DNA of 64,000 nucleotides from Paraburkholderia sp. BL9I2N2 (GTDB lineage: Bacteria > Pseudomonadota > Gammaproteobacteria > Burkholderiales > Burkholderiaceae). The position numbers and the translations under genes are program-made. The notes below the pieces were generated by a model. The model was not told the DNA's origin. It saw only the letters and a program-made list of their open reading frames with translations, and made no database searches. Below, piece after piece: positions 7,471 to 15,239 of the stretch; positions within the stretch are counted from its first letter, which is position 1; each line of letters begins with the position of its first letter. The stretch spans positions 3,162,001 through 3,226,000 of the forward strand of contig NZ_SMGP01000001.1 of the NCBI RefSeq assembly GCF_004339745.1, in the 5' to 3' direction.

Positions 7471-8898
7471 CTACGACGACGCGGTCACGTCAGCGAGCTT
7501 TACCGCTTTGGCCGTCACCGAAGATGCCGTCGCGACGTTGCGCAGATCGGCAAGGAAGGTATCGCGCCAGACCGACAGATTGTTCTCGCGCATCGGCGCC
7601 ATCATGTCGGCGTGTCGCGCCTGGCGCTCGGCGAGCGGCATCGAGAGCGCGCGTTCCAACGCTTCGGCCATCTGCGACAGATCGAACGGGTTGACGACCA
7701 GCGCGCCCGGCAGTTGTTCGGCGGCGCCGGCGAATTGCGACAGCACCAGCACGCCCGGATCGGCCGGATCTTGCGACGCCACGTATTCCTTCGCGACGAG
7801 GTTCATGCCGTCGCGCAGCGGCGTCACGTAGCCGACCTGCGATTGACGGAACAGCGCCATCAGCAAATTGCGTTCGTACTTGCGGTTCAGGTATTGGATC
7901 GGCGTCCAGTCGAGCTGCGCGAACCGGCCGTTGATGCGGCCCGCTTCGCCCTCGAGCGTCTGACGAATCCGCTGGTAGGTCGTCACGTCCGCGCGTGTCG
8001 GCGGCGCGATCTGCACCAGCGATACGCGGCCGTGCCACCCCGGTGCGTTGAGCAGCAGCCGCTCGAACGCCTGGAAGCGCTCCACCAGACCCTTCGAGTA
8101 ATCGAGGCGGTCGACGCTCATGATCAGCTTGCGTCCGCGCATGCCGTCGCGCAGGCTGCGCACCGGCTTGCGGTCGGTGAACTGCTCGGCGGCTTTGGCG
8201 ATCGCGTCCGGATAGATCCCGATCGGATACGCGCCCACTTTCAGGAAACGGTTGTACGCGTGCACCATGCCGTCCTCGCTCGAGGTGCCGTGCTGGCCGC
8301 GCTCGATAAAGTCGACGAACGACTGGCGATCCGCGTCGGTCTGAAAGCCGATCACGTCGTAGCTGCACATGGCCTTGACCAGTTCTTCGTGCGGCGGAAT
8401 CGTGCGCAGCACTTCCGGCACCGGAAACGGAATGTGCAGAAAGAAACCGATCGGATTCTTCACGCCGAGTTCGCGCAGGCAGCGCGCGAACGGCAGCAGG
8501 TGATAGTCGTGGACCCAGATAATGTCGTCGGGCTTGAGCAACTCCTTGAGCTGCTTCGCGAGCGTCGCGTTGACGCGCTGGTAGCCCGCGTATTCCTGCC
8601 GGTCGTAGCGCGACAAGTCATTGCGATAGTGGAACGTCGGCCACAGCGTCGCATTGGAAAAACCGCGGTAGTACTGGTCATAGTCGCGCTTGGTGAGGCC
8701 CACCGTCGCGTACGTCACATTGCCTTGTTTCTCGATCACCGGAGCGCTCGGCTCACTCACCGTTTCGCCGCTCCAGCCGAACCAGACCCCGCCGCTTTCC
8801 TTCAGCGCGTCCAGCACGCCGATAGCGAGGCCACCCGCTGCGGGACGGCCTTCCTGAGTCGGCGCGACACGATTCGATACCACGATCAGTCTGCTCAT
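7471..8898 (-). CDS. otsA: Alpha,alpha-trehalose-6-phosphate synthase
   Basis: OtsA makes trehalose 6-phosphate from UDP-glucose and glucose 6-phosphate, the first step of the OtsAB compatible-solute pathway. The 475-residue GT20 enzyme shows VVSNRV at residues 6-11, HDYHLLPF at 130-137, the SVDRLDYSKGL segment and LRDGMNLVAKEYVASQ with the nucleotide-sugar binding Glu. ATG 8898 has GGTGGAG 5 nt upstream; the open frame extends further but without family sequence. No otsB is adjacent. A sigma-54-type promoter motif lies at 8957-8973, about 60 bp upstream, implying induction through an enhancer-binding protein. Confidence 0.96.
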   Translation of the reverse strand: MSRLIVVSNRVAPTQEGRPAAGGLAIGVLDALKESGGVWFGWSGETVSEPSAPVIEKQGNVTYATVGLTKRDYDQYYRGFSNATLWPTFHYRNDLSRYDRQEYAGYQRVNATLAKQLKELLKPDDIIWVHDYHLLPFARCLRELGVKNPIGFFLHIPFPVPEVLRTIPPHEELVKAMCSYDVIGFQTDADRQSFVDFIERGQHGTSSEDGMVHAYNRFLKVGAYPIGIYPDAIAKAAEQFTDRKPVRSLRDGMRGRKLIMSVDRLDYSKGLVERFQAFERLLLNAPGWHGRVSLVQIAPPTRADVTTYQRIRQTLEGEAGRINGRFAQLDWTPIQYLNRKYERNLLMALFRQSQVGYVTPLRDGMNLVAKEYVASQDPADPGVLVLSQFAGAAEQLPGALVVNPFDLSQMAEALERALSMPLAERQARHADMMAPMRENNLSVWRDTFLADLRNVATASSVTAKAVKLADVTASS

Positions 8899-8956
8899 TG
8901 GTGCTCCACCTAGTTCAGTTGTTTCGTTGCATACGGATATGTGCCGAAAAGGTGCA

Positions 8957-8973
8957 CGCAAGTCGCGTGCCGT
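8957..8973 (-). promoter_or_regulatory. Candidate sigma-54 promoter for otsA
   Basis: Minus-strand sequence CGGCAC-GCGAC-TTGCG has the GG-N10-GC core and full GGCAC and TTGC blocks. The predicted start near 8946 gives a leader of about 48 nt before the otsA ATG. Confidence 0.6.
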
Positions 8974-9110
8974 TTTTTGAGACGCTGGAAATAAAAATGT
9001 ATGCAAATGTGACAGACGAGCAAAAACGCGCGGCCCTATCACGCCGCGAAGAATTTTTTTCTGTTATGTATGACAAAACCGGAAAGCCTCTTACCGGCCG
9101 TCAAATCGGC

Positions 9111-9323
9111 TCAGGCGTCCTGCTCCGAGCCGAGGTCGCGCTGGTATTCCAGCCCTTCCGAACGCACGCCGCCCTGGTTGTGCTCGCCGTCAGGCGGCGC
9201 ATCGGGCGCGACACGGTTCTGCCCTGCCGGATCGGGCGACGCCGGCGGGCTGTCTTTGCTGCCGCCCGGCCGGGAATCGCGCTTCGAGTGGCGCGCTGAA
9301 CGTCGCAATGCTGGATGTCTCAT
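9111..9323 (-). CDS. Small polar hypothetical protein (70 aa)
   Basis: The protein is short and strongly hydrophilic, with a basic N-terminal part (RHPALRRSARHSKRDSRPGG) and a Pro/Asp/Glu-rich remainder. It is probably intrinsically disordered and I recognise no domain. GGAGG lies 8 nt upstream of ATG 9323, which decides this start over the longer open frame. The gene lies 152 bp downstream of the proline-rich gene on the same strand and could share its sigma-54-driven transcript. Confidence 0.55.
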   Translation of the reverse strand: MRHPALRRSARHSKRDSRPGGSKDSPPASPDPAGQNRVAPDAPPDGEHNQGGVRSEGLEYQRDLGSEQDA

Positions 9324-9475
9324 GATCCACGCCTCCAGGGGAAGCCCGCCGCCAAGTTTGCGGCATTCATACAGTCTAGGGGTCACGACGGTAATTTGCC
9401 GGTAAAAGATGCGCCGGCTTTGTAACAAGTACATAAATTCCGTGCGCCGGACTGTGGTGTAACGCACAGAACGAG

Positions 9476-9745
9476 TCAGAGTTGCATGCGTAGCGGCTGT
9501 AACGTCTGACGTTGACTGGCTTGTGGCGTTTGCGTGGGCTGCGGCGGCGGATCGCCGATCGGCGGAGCGACCGGTTCTATGGGTTCGATCGGTTGCGGAC
9601 TCGGATCGGGGCTCGGAACGGGAACGGTGTCGGGCTCGCCGGGGCTCGGCGGCGCAACCGGAGGCGGTGACGGCGGCTCGATCGGCTCGGGACGGTGAGC
9701 GTGCATCGGCAGGGGAAGCGCGGGAGCGGCAGCGTAGTCCGGCAT
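9476..9745 (-). CDS. Proline-rich hypothetical protein (89 aa)
   Basis: After a short start (MPDYAAAPALPLPMHAHRPEP) most of the protein consists of PEPIEP, PSPPPVAPPSPG and PQPIEPIEP type repeats. It is about one-third proline and certainly non-globular. There is no signal peptide, so export or cell-wall anchoring is not evident. GAGG lies 8 nt before ATG 9745. A sigma-54 promoter motif at 9780-9796 predicts a leader of only about 25 nt. Function is unknown. Proline-rich acidic low-complexity proteins sometimes act as spacers or desiccation-related proteins, but that is not shown here. Confidence 0.6.
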   Translation of the reverse strand: MPDYAAAPALPLPMHAHRPEPIEPPSPPPVAPPSPGEPDTVPVPSPDPSPQPIEPIEPVAPPIGDPPPQPTQTPQASQRQTLQPLRMQL

Positions 9746-9779
9746 GTTATTTATCCTCGTTTGCGTTCCACCAGATCGC

Positions 9780-9796
9780 AGCAAGGCCTGTGCCGT
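9780..9796 (-). promoter_or_regulatory. Candidate sigma-54 promoter for the proline-rich gene
   Basis: Minus-strand CGGCAC-AGGCC-TTGCT matches the sigma-54 consensus except for the initial T, with exact GG-N10-GC spacing. The predicted start is near 9770. Confidence 0.6.
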
Positions 9797-9850
9797 TACG
9801 GATGCGCCCCCGGCTGGCTGGCGCCTGTCGTGTCAGCGGCGCGGGTGGCG

Positions 9851-11251
9851 TTAAGCGTCCGCGCCGCCCAGCGCGCGTGATTCGTCGGCGGCGTCGCCGT
9901 CGTCACGCGCGTCGTTGCCGTACTCGACCAGACGGTTGTACAGCGTCTTCAGGCTGATGCCGAGAATCTCGGCGGCCCGCGTCTTCACGCCGCCGCACTG
10001 CTCGAGCGTAGCCACGATCAACTGACGGTCCGCTTCGGCGAGCGATGTGCCGAACGGAATCGTGATCGCCGTGCCGGCAGCGGGCTTCGACAGCGTGATC
10101 TGTAGCGGCACCGTCGCCGTGCTGTCCGAATCCGAACCGGACATGATGTGCGCGCGCTGCACATAGTTCTTCAGTTCGCGCACATTGCCCGGCCACGGAT
10201 AGGACATGAGCATGTCCTTCACGGCCGCGGGGAAATGCTTCTTCGTGCTGTGACGTTCGTTGAGTTCGTCGAGGAACGCCTGAGCCAGCAGTTCCACATC
10301 CTTGCCCCGGTCGCGCAACGGCGGCAGGCTGATCGGGAACACGTTCAACCGATGGTACAAGTCGAGCCGCAGCTTGCCTTCCAGCACGGCCTGCTCGGGA
10401 TCGCGGTTGGTCGCCGCAATCAGGCGCACATCGGTTTCGATTTCCTTGGTCGTGCCGACCCGCATGAACATGCCGGTTTCCAGCACGCGCAACAGCTTCA
10501 CCTGCAACTCGATCGGCATCTCGGTGATTTCGTCGAGGAACAGCGTGCCGCCGTTCGCTCGCTCGAAATAGCCCTTGTGCTGACGATCGGCGCCGGTAAA
10601 CGAGCCACGCTCGTGGCCGAACATTTCCGATTCGATCAGATTCGGCGAGATCGCGCCGCAGTTCACCGCAAGAAACGCGTGCTTGCGACGCAAGCTCAGT
10701 TGATGCAGTGTCTGCGCGGCGACTTCCTTGCCGGTGCCCGACTCGCCCACCAGCATGACCGAGGCCGCCGTCGGCGCGACACGGCCGATCTGGTCGTAGA
10801 CCTCCTGCATGGCCGGCGAATTGCCGAGCATCAGGCCGAAGCGGCCCATGCGGCGCAATTCGCCGCGCAACGTGCCGATTTCCGCCTTCAGGTCACCGGC
10901 GCGCGGCAGGCGCGAGAGGATCGCCTTCACGCGCTGCATGTTGATCGGCTTCACCAGATAGTCGGTGGCGCCCATCTTCAGCGCGTTGACGGCCGACTCC
11001 ACCGTGGCATGGCCGGTAATCACGATCACTTCCACGCCTGAGCGTGGATCCAGATCTTCGAACAGATCGACCCCGCTACCGTCGGGCAGCTTCAGGTCCG
11101 TAAAGACGACGTCCGGCATCTGCCGGACCAGTTGAATGCGCGCTTCGCGCAAATCGCCCGCGGTGGCGGTGGTCAGGCCGTCTTCCCCGATGATGGCGGA
11201 AAGCGCCTCGCGGGTACCAGCATCGTCATCGACAATCAGTACATGTGGCAT
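9851..11251 (-). CDS. Sigma-54-dependent response regulator (NtrC family: REC-AAA+-Fis)
   Basis: This 466-residue enhancer-binding protein activates RNA polymerase carrying sigma-54. The receiver domain (residues 1-120) has Asp9/Asp10, phospho-acceptor Asp52 (FTDLKLPDGSG) and Lys101. The AAA+ domain has Walker A GESGTGKE at 169-176 and the sigma-54 contact loop GSFTGA at 216-221 (the usual form is GAFTGA). LFLDEITEMP and the arginine-finger region are also present. The C-terminal Fis-type helix-turn-helix ends in GISLKTLYNRLVEYG. No partner histidine kinase is adjacent, so the phosphodonor is unknown. It is likely part of a local sigma-54 circuit with the second activator at 12581 and the sigma-54 promoters nearby. 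Confidence 0.95.
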   Translation of the reverse strand: MPHVLIVDDDAGTREALSAIIGEDGLTTATAGDLREARIQLVRQMPDVVFTDLKLPDGSGVDLFEDLDPRSGVEVIVITGHATVESAVNALKMGATDYLVKPINMQRVKAILSRLPRAGDLKAEIGTLRGELRRMGRFGLMLGNSPAMQEVYDQIGRVAPTAASVMLVGESGTGKEVAAQTLHQLSLRRKHAFLAVNCGAISPNLIESEMFGHERGSFTGADRQHKGYFERANGGTLFLDEITEMPIELQVKLLRVLETGMFMRVGTTKEIETDVRLIAATNRDPEQAVLEGKLRLDLYHRLNVFPISLPPLRDRGKDVELLAQAFLDELNERHSTKKHFPAAVKDMLMSYPWPGNVRELKNYVQRAHIMSGSDSDSTATVPLQITLSKPAAGTAITIPFGTSLAEADRQLIVATLEQCGGVKTRAAEILGISLKTLYNRLVEYGNDARDDGDAADESRALGGADA

Positions 11252-11559
11252 CGCGTCTCGAAAGCCTGCAAGCGTGGGGATGGGAAAACATGCAAACGCG
11301 CATGCTGAAAAGCGTGCCGTCGACCTGGCGCTGCGCCGTTGGCGCGGGCTCTAATGTGAGCACCCACCAACTTTAAGGCAACGCACCAAGCCGACGACTT
11401 GATTCAATCTTGCAACAATACAAGGGCAAACCCGCCCGCCCAAAGCGTCATTGTTGTTTATTTGCCTATTATAAGGCTTTATCGAGACAAATTAGCAAGC
11501 TGTACGGGGCGCCGCCCCGTCAGTGCGGTGCGTCGGCGATGCCGTACAGGCGAGCCCGC
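11252..11559. other. Intergenic region upstream of the response regulator
   Basis: No gene is seen here. On the minus strand TTGCTA (11498-11493) and a perfect TATAAT (11473-11468) are separated by 19 bp. They form a possible sigma-70 promoter about 220 bp upstream of the response-regulator start; the spacing is longer than ideal. GCCT/AGGC repeats surround the -10. Confidence 0.35.
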
Positions 11560-11835
11560 TCAACTGCGCGGGAACGGCCATGCGCCGCCATTGCCATTCG
11601 GATAAGCGGAGCCGTTGGCGCCATGCGCGCTCGGGCTCGCGTCGCCCGCCGTGGTCGCCTGATTGGCGGTCGGCGCAGCCGGCGCGGCGACCGTGCCGCC
11701 CTCGTTCTCCCAACGGCTCAATTCGCGCGCCACAGGAACTTGTGCCGCACGGTTGCGCTGCTGTACGTAGCGCACAGCCAGAAAACCGCCGAGCGCCATC
11801 AGTGCGCCGAAGATGCCGATTTTGGGTCGTGCCAT
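11560..11835 (-). CDS. Small single-pass membrane protein (91 aa)
   Basis: One hydrophobic N-terminal helix (IGIFGALMALGGFLAVRYV, about residues 6-24) is followed by a soluble Ala/Gly/Asn-rich tail. It is probably anchored in the inner membrane with the tail outside a defined fold. I recognise no family. It lies 46 bp downstream of the DUF883 gene on the same strand and probably shares its transcript. The pairing with DUF883, itself a membrane-anchored stress protein, suggests a role at the envelope. Confidence 0.7.
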   Translation of the reverse strand: MARPKIGIFGALMALGGFLAVRYVQQRNRAAQVPVARELSRWENEGGTVAAPAAPTANQATTAGDASPSAHGANGSAYPNGNGGAWPFPRS

Positions 11836-11881
11836 CGTGAACTCCTTGTCGTCATGAAGCGGATTGGTGCTCGAAAGCGTC

Positions 11882-12199
11882 TCAGCGCGCAGTCAGCACG
11901 CCGAGCAGAAAGCCGACGCCCGCGGCAATCCCGATCGAGCGCCACGGGTTGTGCCGCACGTAGCGTTCGGTATTGACGGTGGCCGCGCGGTAACGCCGCT
12001 GCGCGTTCTGCTGCGCATCGCCGAGTGCCGATTGCAGGGTTTCGACATGTGTGCCGAGTTTGTCGCGCAGTGCGCCGACGCCCTCTCCCGGCACGTTGGC
12101 GGCGAGCCGCAGCATTTCTTCCGAGTCCTTCAGCAGCACTCGCAGATCCTCGACAATCTTCTGGCCGCCGAGTGCAATCTGTTGCGTGGTGTAAGTCAT
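11882..12199 (-). CDS. DUF883 (ElaB/YqjD-like) membrane-anchored protein
   Basis: The 105-residue protein has an amphipathic helical body (VEDLRVLLKDSEEMLRLAANVPGEGVGALRDKL) and a C-terminal hydrophobic anchor (NPWRSIGIAAGVGFLLGVLTAR). This is the ElaB/YqjD/DUF883 architecture. E. coli YqjD binds ribosomes and sits in the inner membrane in stationary phase; the role here is inferred by family only. Two consecutive ATG codons occur. The second (12199) is 6 nt from AGGAG and the first only 3 nt, so 12199 is chosen. A weaker sigma-54-like motif is at 12393-12409. Confidence 0.9.
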   Translation of the reverse strand: MTYTTQQIALGGQKIVEDLRVLLKDSEEMLRLAANVPGEGVGALRDKLGTHVETLQSALGDAQQNAQRRYRAATVNTERYVRHNPWRSIGIAAGVGFLLGVLTAR

Positions 12200-12580
12200 C
12201 ATTCACTCCTGGTCTGAGTTCGGCGTTCGCGTGTGCGTTCCGGCGAGTGCGCATATCGCTGCAAATTGGCGAATGGCGATCGCCACCGTCGCGCAACATG
12301 CCGATATGCAAGGCCGTCGCGCCAAAAAAGCACACGCGTGTCGGGTGGAAGTCGCAAACGCCGTGCCCGGTAAGTTTGCCCCGCGCGGGCCAAGCAAACA
12401 CCAAGCCAGGCAGTTTCGACCGGCCGTGCATAAATGTATTTTTTAGGCCCTCACATCGTTTGCCGAAAACGGTGTCAAAGTGGTTAAATCAATCTTTGAG
12501 AGATAGCGGCATCGCTGGTTTATCTCATTCCCAGGCCTGCGCGCCGTAACAACGAACTCATTTGCACAGGACCCCCGCTT
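12200..12580. other. Divergent regulatory region between DUF883 operon and second sigma-54 activator
   Basis: No gene is seen. It must hold the promoters for both divergent units. The right half is AT-richer than its surroundings (around 12430-12510). It contains the weak sigma-54-like site for the minus-strand operon. Confidence 0.5.
12393..12409 (-). promoter_or_regulatory. Weak sigma-54-like motif upstream of DUF883
   Basis: Minus-strand TGGCTT-GGTGT-TTGCT keeps GG-N10-GC, TGGC and TTGC but has TT in place of AC in the -24 block. The leader would be about 185 nt. Confidence 0.3.
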
Positions 12581-13639
12581 ATGGCGTCAATCGACCTGGC
12601 CTCGCCCACCGTCTCCGCTGGCGGCAATGCTTCGGCACTGGCGAAGCAGCGCGTCGCGGACGGCATCGTGGGACTGAAATCGTACGGGTTGCTGTATGGC
12701 TCGTCGCCCGTGATGCTGGATCTGTACCAGCAGATCGAACGCGTCGCTGGCACCGACGCGACCGCGCTGATCATCGGCGAATCCGGCACCGGCAAGGAAC
12801 TGATTGCCCGCACGATTCACGATCAAAGCAGCCGCAAGGACGCACCGTTCGTCGCCGTGAATTGCGGCGCGATTCCCGACGAGCTCATCGAAGCCGAACT
12901 GTTCGGCCATGAGAAGGGCAGTTTCACCGGCGCGGTCCAGGGCCGCATCGGCTACTTCGAACATGCGAACGGCGGCACCCTGTTCCTCGACGAAATCACC
13001 GAAATGGCGCCGGTACGCCAGGTGAAGCTACTGCGCGCGCTGGAAACCGGCACCTTCTACCGGGTCGGCGGCAATGACCTGATCAGCGGCAACGTGCGCG
13101 TGATCGCCGCGACCAATCGCGACCCCGCCATCGCAGTCAAGGAAAACGGACTGCGTGAAGATCTCATGTACCGGCTCGCGGTTTTCCCGCTGCGCGCGCC
13201 GCCGCTGCGCGAGCGCGAGAGCGATCGCGAACTGCTTGCGCAGCACTTCCTCGCGCTGCTGAATCAGCAGGAAGGGACGGGCAAAAGCTTCAGCAAACGC
13301 TCGATCGAAACGCTGCGCACCTGGTCGTGGCCAGGCAACGTGCGCGAGTTGAAGAACGCGGTGTATCGCGCGTTCATTCTCGCGGAGAAGATCGTGGAGT
13401 TGCCGCATCCGCATCTCGCGTCGCGCGTGAAAAAACCCATGACGCAGGGCGACGCGATGAGCGTATGGATCGGCACGCCGCTCGCCGACGCGCAAAAGCA
13501 GATCATTCTCGGCACGCTCAAATATTGCGGCGGCGACAAACGACGCGCGGCCAAAGCTCTCGGCGTGAGTCTCAAGACCTTGTACAACCGCTTGAGCGCA
13601 TACGGCGACGAAGGGGCGGAAGACGAGCCCGAGCAATAA
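12581..13639 (+). CDS. Sigma-54-dependent activator without sensory domain (AAA+-Fis)
   Basis: This 352-residue enhancer-binding protein has only about 40 residues before the AAA+ module, so it lacks a receiver, GAF or PAS domain. Walker A GESGTGKE lies at 66-73, GSFTGA at 113-118, then LFLDEITEMAPVRQ. The C-terminus is a Fis helix-turn-helix (GGDKRRAAKALGVSLKTLYNRLSAYG) nearly identical in style to that of the regulator at 9851-11251. Activators of this PspF-like layout are controlled by a partner protein or by abundance. It is immediately upstream (about 260 bp) of a sigma-54 promoter driving the twin lipoproteins, which makes that operon its most likely target. Confidence 0.93.
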   Translation: MASIDLASPTVSAGGNASALAKQRVADGIVGLKSYGLLYGSSPVMLDLYQQIERVAGTDATALIIGESGTGKELIARTIHDQSSRKDAPFVAVNCGAIPDELIEAELFGHEKGSFTGAVQGRIGYFEHANGGTLFLDEITEMAPVRQVKLLRALETGTFYRVGGNDLISGNVRVIAATNRDPAIAVKENGLREDLMYRLAVFPLRAPPLRERESDRELLAQHFLALLNQQEGTGKSFSKRSIETLRTWSWPGNVRELKNAVYRAFILAEKIVELPHPHLASRVKKPMTQGDAMSVWIGTPLADAQKQIILGTLKYCGGDKRRAAKALGVSLKTLYNRLSAYGDEGAEDEPEQ

Positions 13640-13995
13640 CGTCACGACGCGGCACTCAGGTGGCGACGCCGCGTGAGTGCTTGCGACGGCGCCTGAATGT
13701 CCGGGCACATGCGTGCTTCGGCGCCTGACCACCAGTTGCAAAAGGCCTGTGCTGCGCGACTTGAACGACAAACCAAATCCCTTCGCACCACCAATCAAAA
13801 AGCGTCCACTGCCCAACAGAAACCGATTTGTCTCGCACCATCTTTTGCAATTGCTTGCATTTTCCCTCTGCCAATTACAAATAGCATCCTGCAAAATGCG
13901 GCACACGCATTGCTAGGTGGGGAACGCGTGTTACTCGTTCGCACAGTTGATATCGAGCGCGAACGAAAGGCACTTGCAGGAGCAGAGACAGGGAA
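13640..13995 (+). other. Non-coding region with sigma-54 promoter and long inverted repeat
   Basis: No gene is seen. TTGCAAAAG (13736-13744) and its inverse CTTTTGCAA (13842-13850) lie 50-165 bp upstream of the sigma-54 promoter at 13898-13914. That is the distance range at which enhancer sites for sigma-54 activators are found. The assignment as enhancer sites is speculative. Confidence 0.4.
13898..13914 (+). promoter_or_regulatory. Candidate sigma-54 promoter for the twin lipoprotein operon
   Basis: CGGCAC-ACGCA-TTGCT matches YTGGCACRNNNNTTGCW apart from the first two positions, with exact GG (13900-13901)-N10-GC (13912-13913). The predicted start is near 13925, about 70 nt before the first gene. 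Confidence 0.65.
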
Positions 13996-14574
13996 ATGCA
14001 AAAAAGTATGGTGTGGGCTGAATGGGCAAAACAAACAGCCGGGCGTGGACGTCCCAATGCGACGGCGCTCGTTGCTCTCGCTGTGGCGATCTCATCGGCG
14101 TTGAGCGGCTGTAGCTCGCTCTATTCGGAAGGCGCCACTGCCGGCGCCGGTATCGCAGGCGCCGCGCTCGCGGCGAAGGTCACCAACAACGCGGCTGTCG
14201 CGACCGGTATCGGTCTCGGCGCGGTGGCCGCGGCGCGTGCCGGGGTGCAGTACTCGGAGCGCGTGGTCCACAAGAATACGCAGGACGGCATCGCGAAAAT
14301 TGCCGGTCCGCTGGACGTCGGCGCAATCGCGCCGTGGAGCGTGACCCATTCGATGCCGATCGAAGACGACGAGCACGGCCGCGTCACCGTCAGCCGCACG
14401 ATCAGCGCGGGCGCGCTCGACTGCAAGGAAATCGTCTTCTCCGTCGATCAGACGGCGACCAAGAACGTGCCGGCGAGCAGCGCGTTTTACGTGGCGTCGA
14501 TCTGCCGTGACGGCGACAACTGGAAGTGGGCGTCGGCCGAACCCGCCACCGAACGTTGGGGCGCGTTGCAATGA
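13996..14574 (+). CDS. Putative outer-membrane lipoprotein, twin A
   Basis: The 192-residue precursor has a basic N-terminus, a hydrophobic stretch and a lipobox-like LSGC ending near residue 39 (ISSALSGCSSLYSEG), so it should be lipidated. A Gly/Ala-rich segment follows (GAGIAGAALAAKVTNNAAVATGIGLG), reminiscent of glycine-zipper proteins. The globular part has APWSVTHSMPIEDDEHGRVTVSR, a conserved Cys (ALDCKEIVFSV) and the tail WKWASAEPATERWGALQ. The whole C-terminal half is clearly paralogous to the next gene. Function is unknown. It is the first gene of a two-gene operon behind a sigma-54 promoter; its stop overlaps the next start (ATGA). Confidence 0.85.
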   Translation: MQKSMVWAEWAKQTAGRGRPNATALVALAVAISSALSGCSSLYSEGATAGAGIAGAALAAKVTNNAAVATGIGLGAVAAARAGVQYSERVVHKNTQDGIAKIAGPLDVGAIAPWSVTHSMPIEDDEHGRVTVSRTISAGALDCKEIVFSVDQTATKNVPASSAFYVASICRDGDNWKWASAEPATERWGALQ

Positions 14575-15140
14575 CGGCGCGTTCGTATACGGCTGGCCTC
14601 ACGGTGCGCCGGCCTCGCCTCGCTGCCTGGTCCGGCAACCGGTTGCGGCTCGTGCTGGCCGGCGCGCTTTGCGTCGGCGCAAGTGTGCTGACAAGCGGCT
14701 GCTCGTCGGTGGGCGCGGCGAGCGGCGCGGCGGCGGGCGTCGCGTCCGGGCTGGTCACGTCCAATCCGGCAGTCGGCATCGGCATCGGCATTGCGGTGCA
14801 GGCGGCCACCGACGAAGCCGTCGGCCGCTACATGCGCACCATGCACACGGATCAGCAGAACATGATCGCCGCGTTGGCGGGCGCCATGCCGGTCGGCGAG
14901 ACTCGCCCCTGGTCGGTCAAGCACACGCTGCCGATCGAGAACGGCCACGGCCAGGTGCGCGTGACGCGCGCGTTCGGTTCGGCCCTCGCGCTCTGCAAGG
15001 AATTCGTGTTCTCGGTGCAGGACGGCGACGGCCCGAACGCGCATGAGGACTGGTACACGGCGAGTGCGTGTCAGCAGGACAAAGGCTGGAAGTGGGCGTC
15101 CGCGGAACCGGCCGTCGCACGCTGGGGCAGTCTGCAATAA
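14571..15140 (+). CDS. Putative outer-membrane lipoprotein, twin B (paralogue of preceding gene)
   Basis: The 189-residue precursor has a lipobox-like LTSGC and the same glycine/alanine-rich segment. Its C-terminal domain parallels twin A: RPWSVKHTLPIENGHGQVRVTR, LCKEFVFSV, and tail WKWASAEPAVARWGSLQ. The start ATG at 14571 overlaps the upstream TGA by 4 nt, indicating translational coupling; an upstream in-frame start at 14526 would lie inside twin A and is not used. Tandem duplication followed by divergence explains the pair. An efficient bidirectional terminator (15156-15184) closes the operon. Confidence 0.85.
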   Translation: MTARSYTAGLTVRRPRLAAWSGNRLRLVLAGALCVGASVLTSGCSSVGAASGAAAGVASGLVTSNPAVGIGIGIAVQAATDEAVGRYMRTMHTDQQNMIAALAGAMPVGETRPWSVKHTLPIENGHGQVRVTRAFGSALALCKEFVFSVQDGDGPNAHEDWYTASACQQDKGWKWASAEPAVARWGSLQ

Positions 15141-15155
15141 ATGCGCGGAAATGAA

Positions 15156-15184
15156 AAAACGGCAGGGTCTCCCCTGCCGTTTTT
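15156..15184. terminator. Bidirectional intrinsic terminator
   Basis: ACGGCAGGG-TCTC-CCCTGCCGT forms a 9-bp stem with A-run before and T-run after. It serves the lipoprotein operon on plus and the convergent ABC operon on minus. Confidence 0.85.
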
Positions 15185-15239
15185 GCTTTGAGCCGGCTTC
15201 GCGCGTCTTAATCGACTCAAACGCGCAACTCGAAGGCGC

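Noticed and set aside
5988..7694. 568-codon plus-strand frame overlapping the MFS gene
   Set aside because: Shifted-frame shadow of the transporter, arginine-rich and without membrane helices.
7462..8913. Long plus-strand frame opposite otsA (483 codons)
   Set aside because: Mirror of otsA codon bias; Arg/His/Val-rich with no recognisable protein features.
13703..13716. GG-N10-GC spacing resembling a second sigma-54 site upstream of the lipoproteins
   Set aside because: The flanking bases do not match TGGCAC or TTGC well; GG-N10-GC alone is common in GC-rich DNA.
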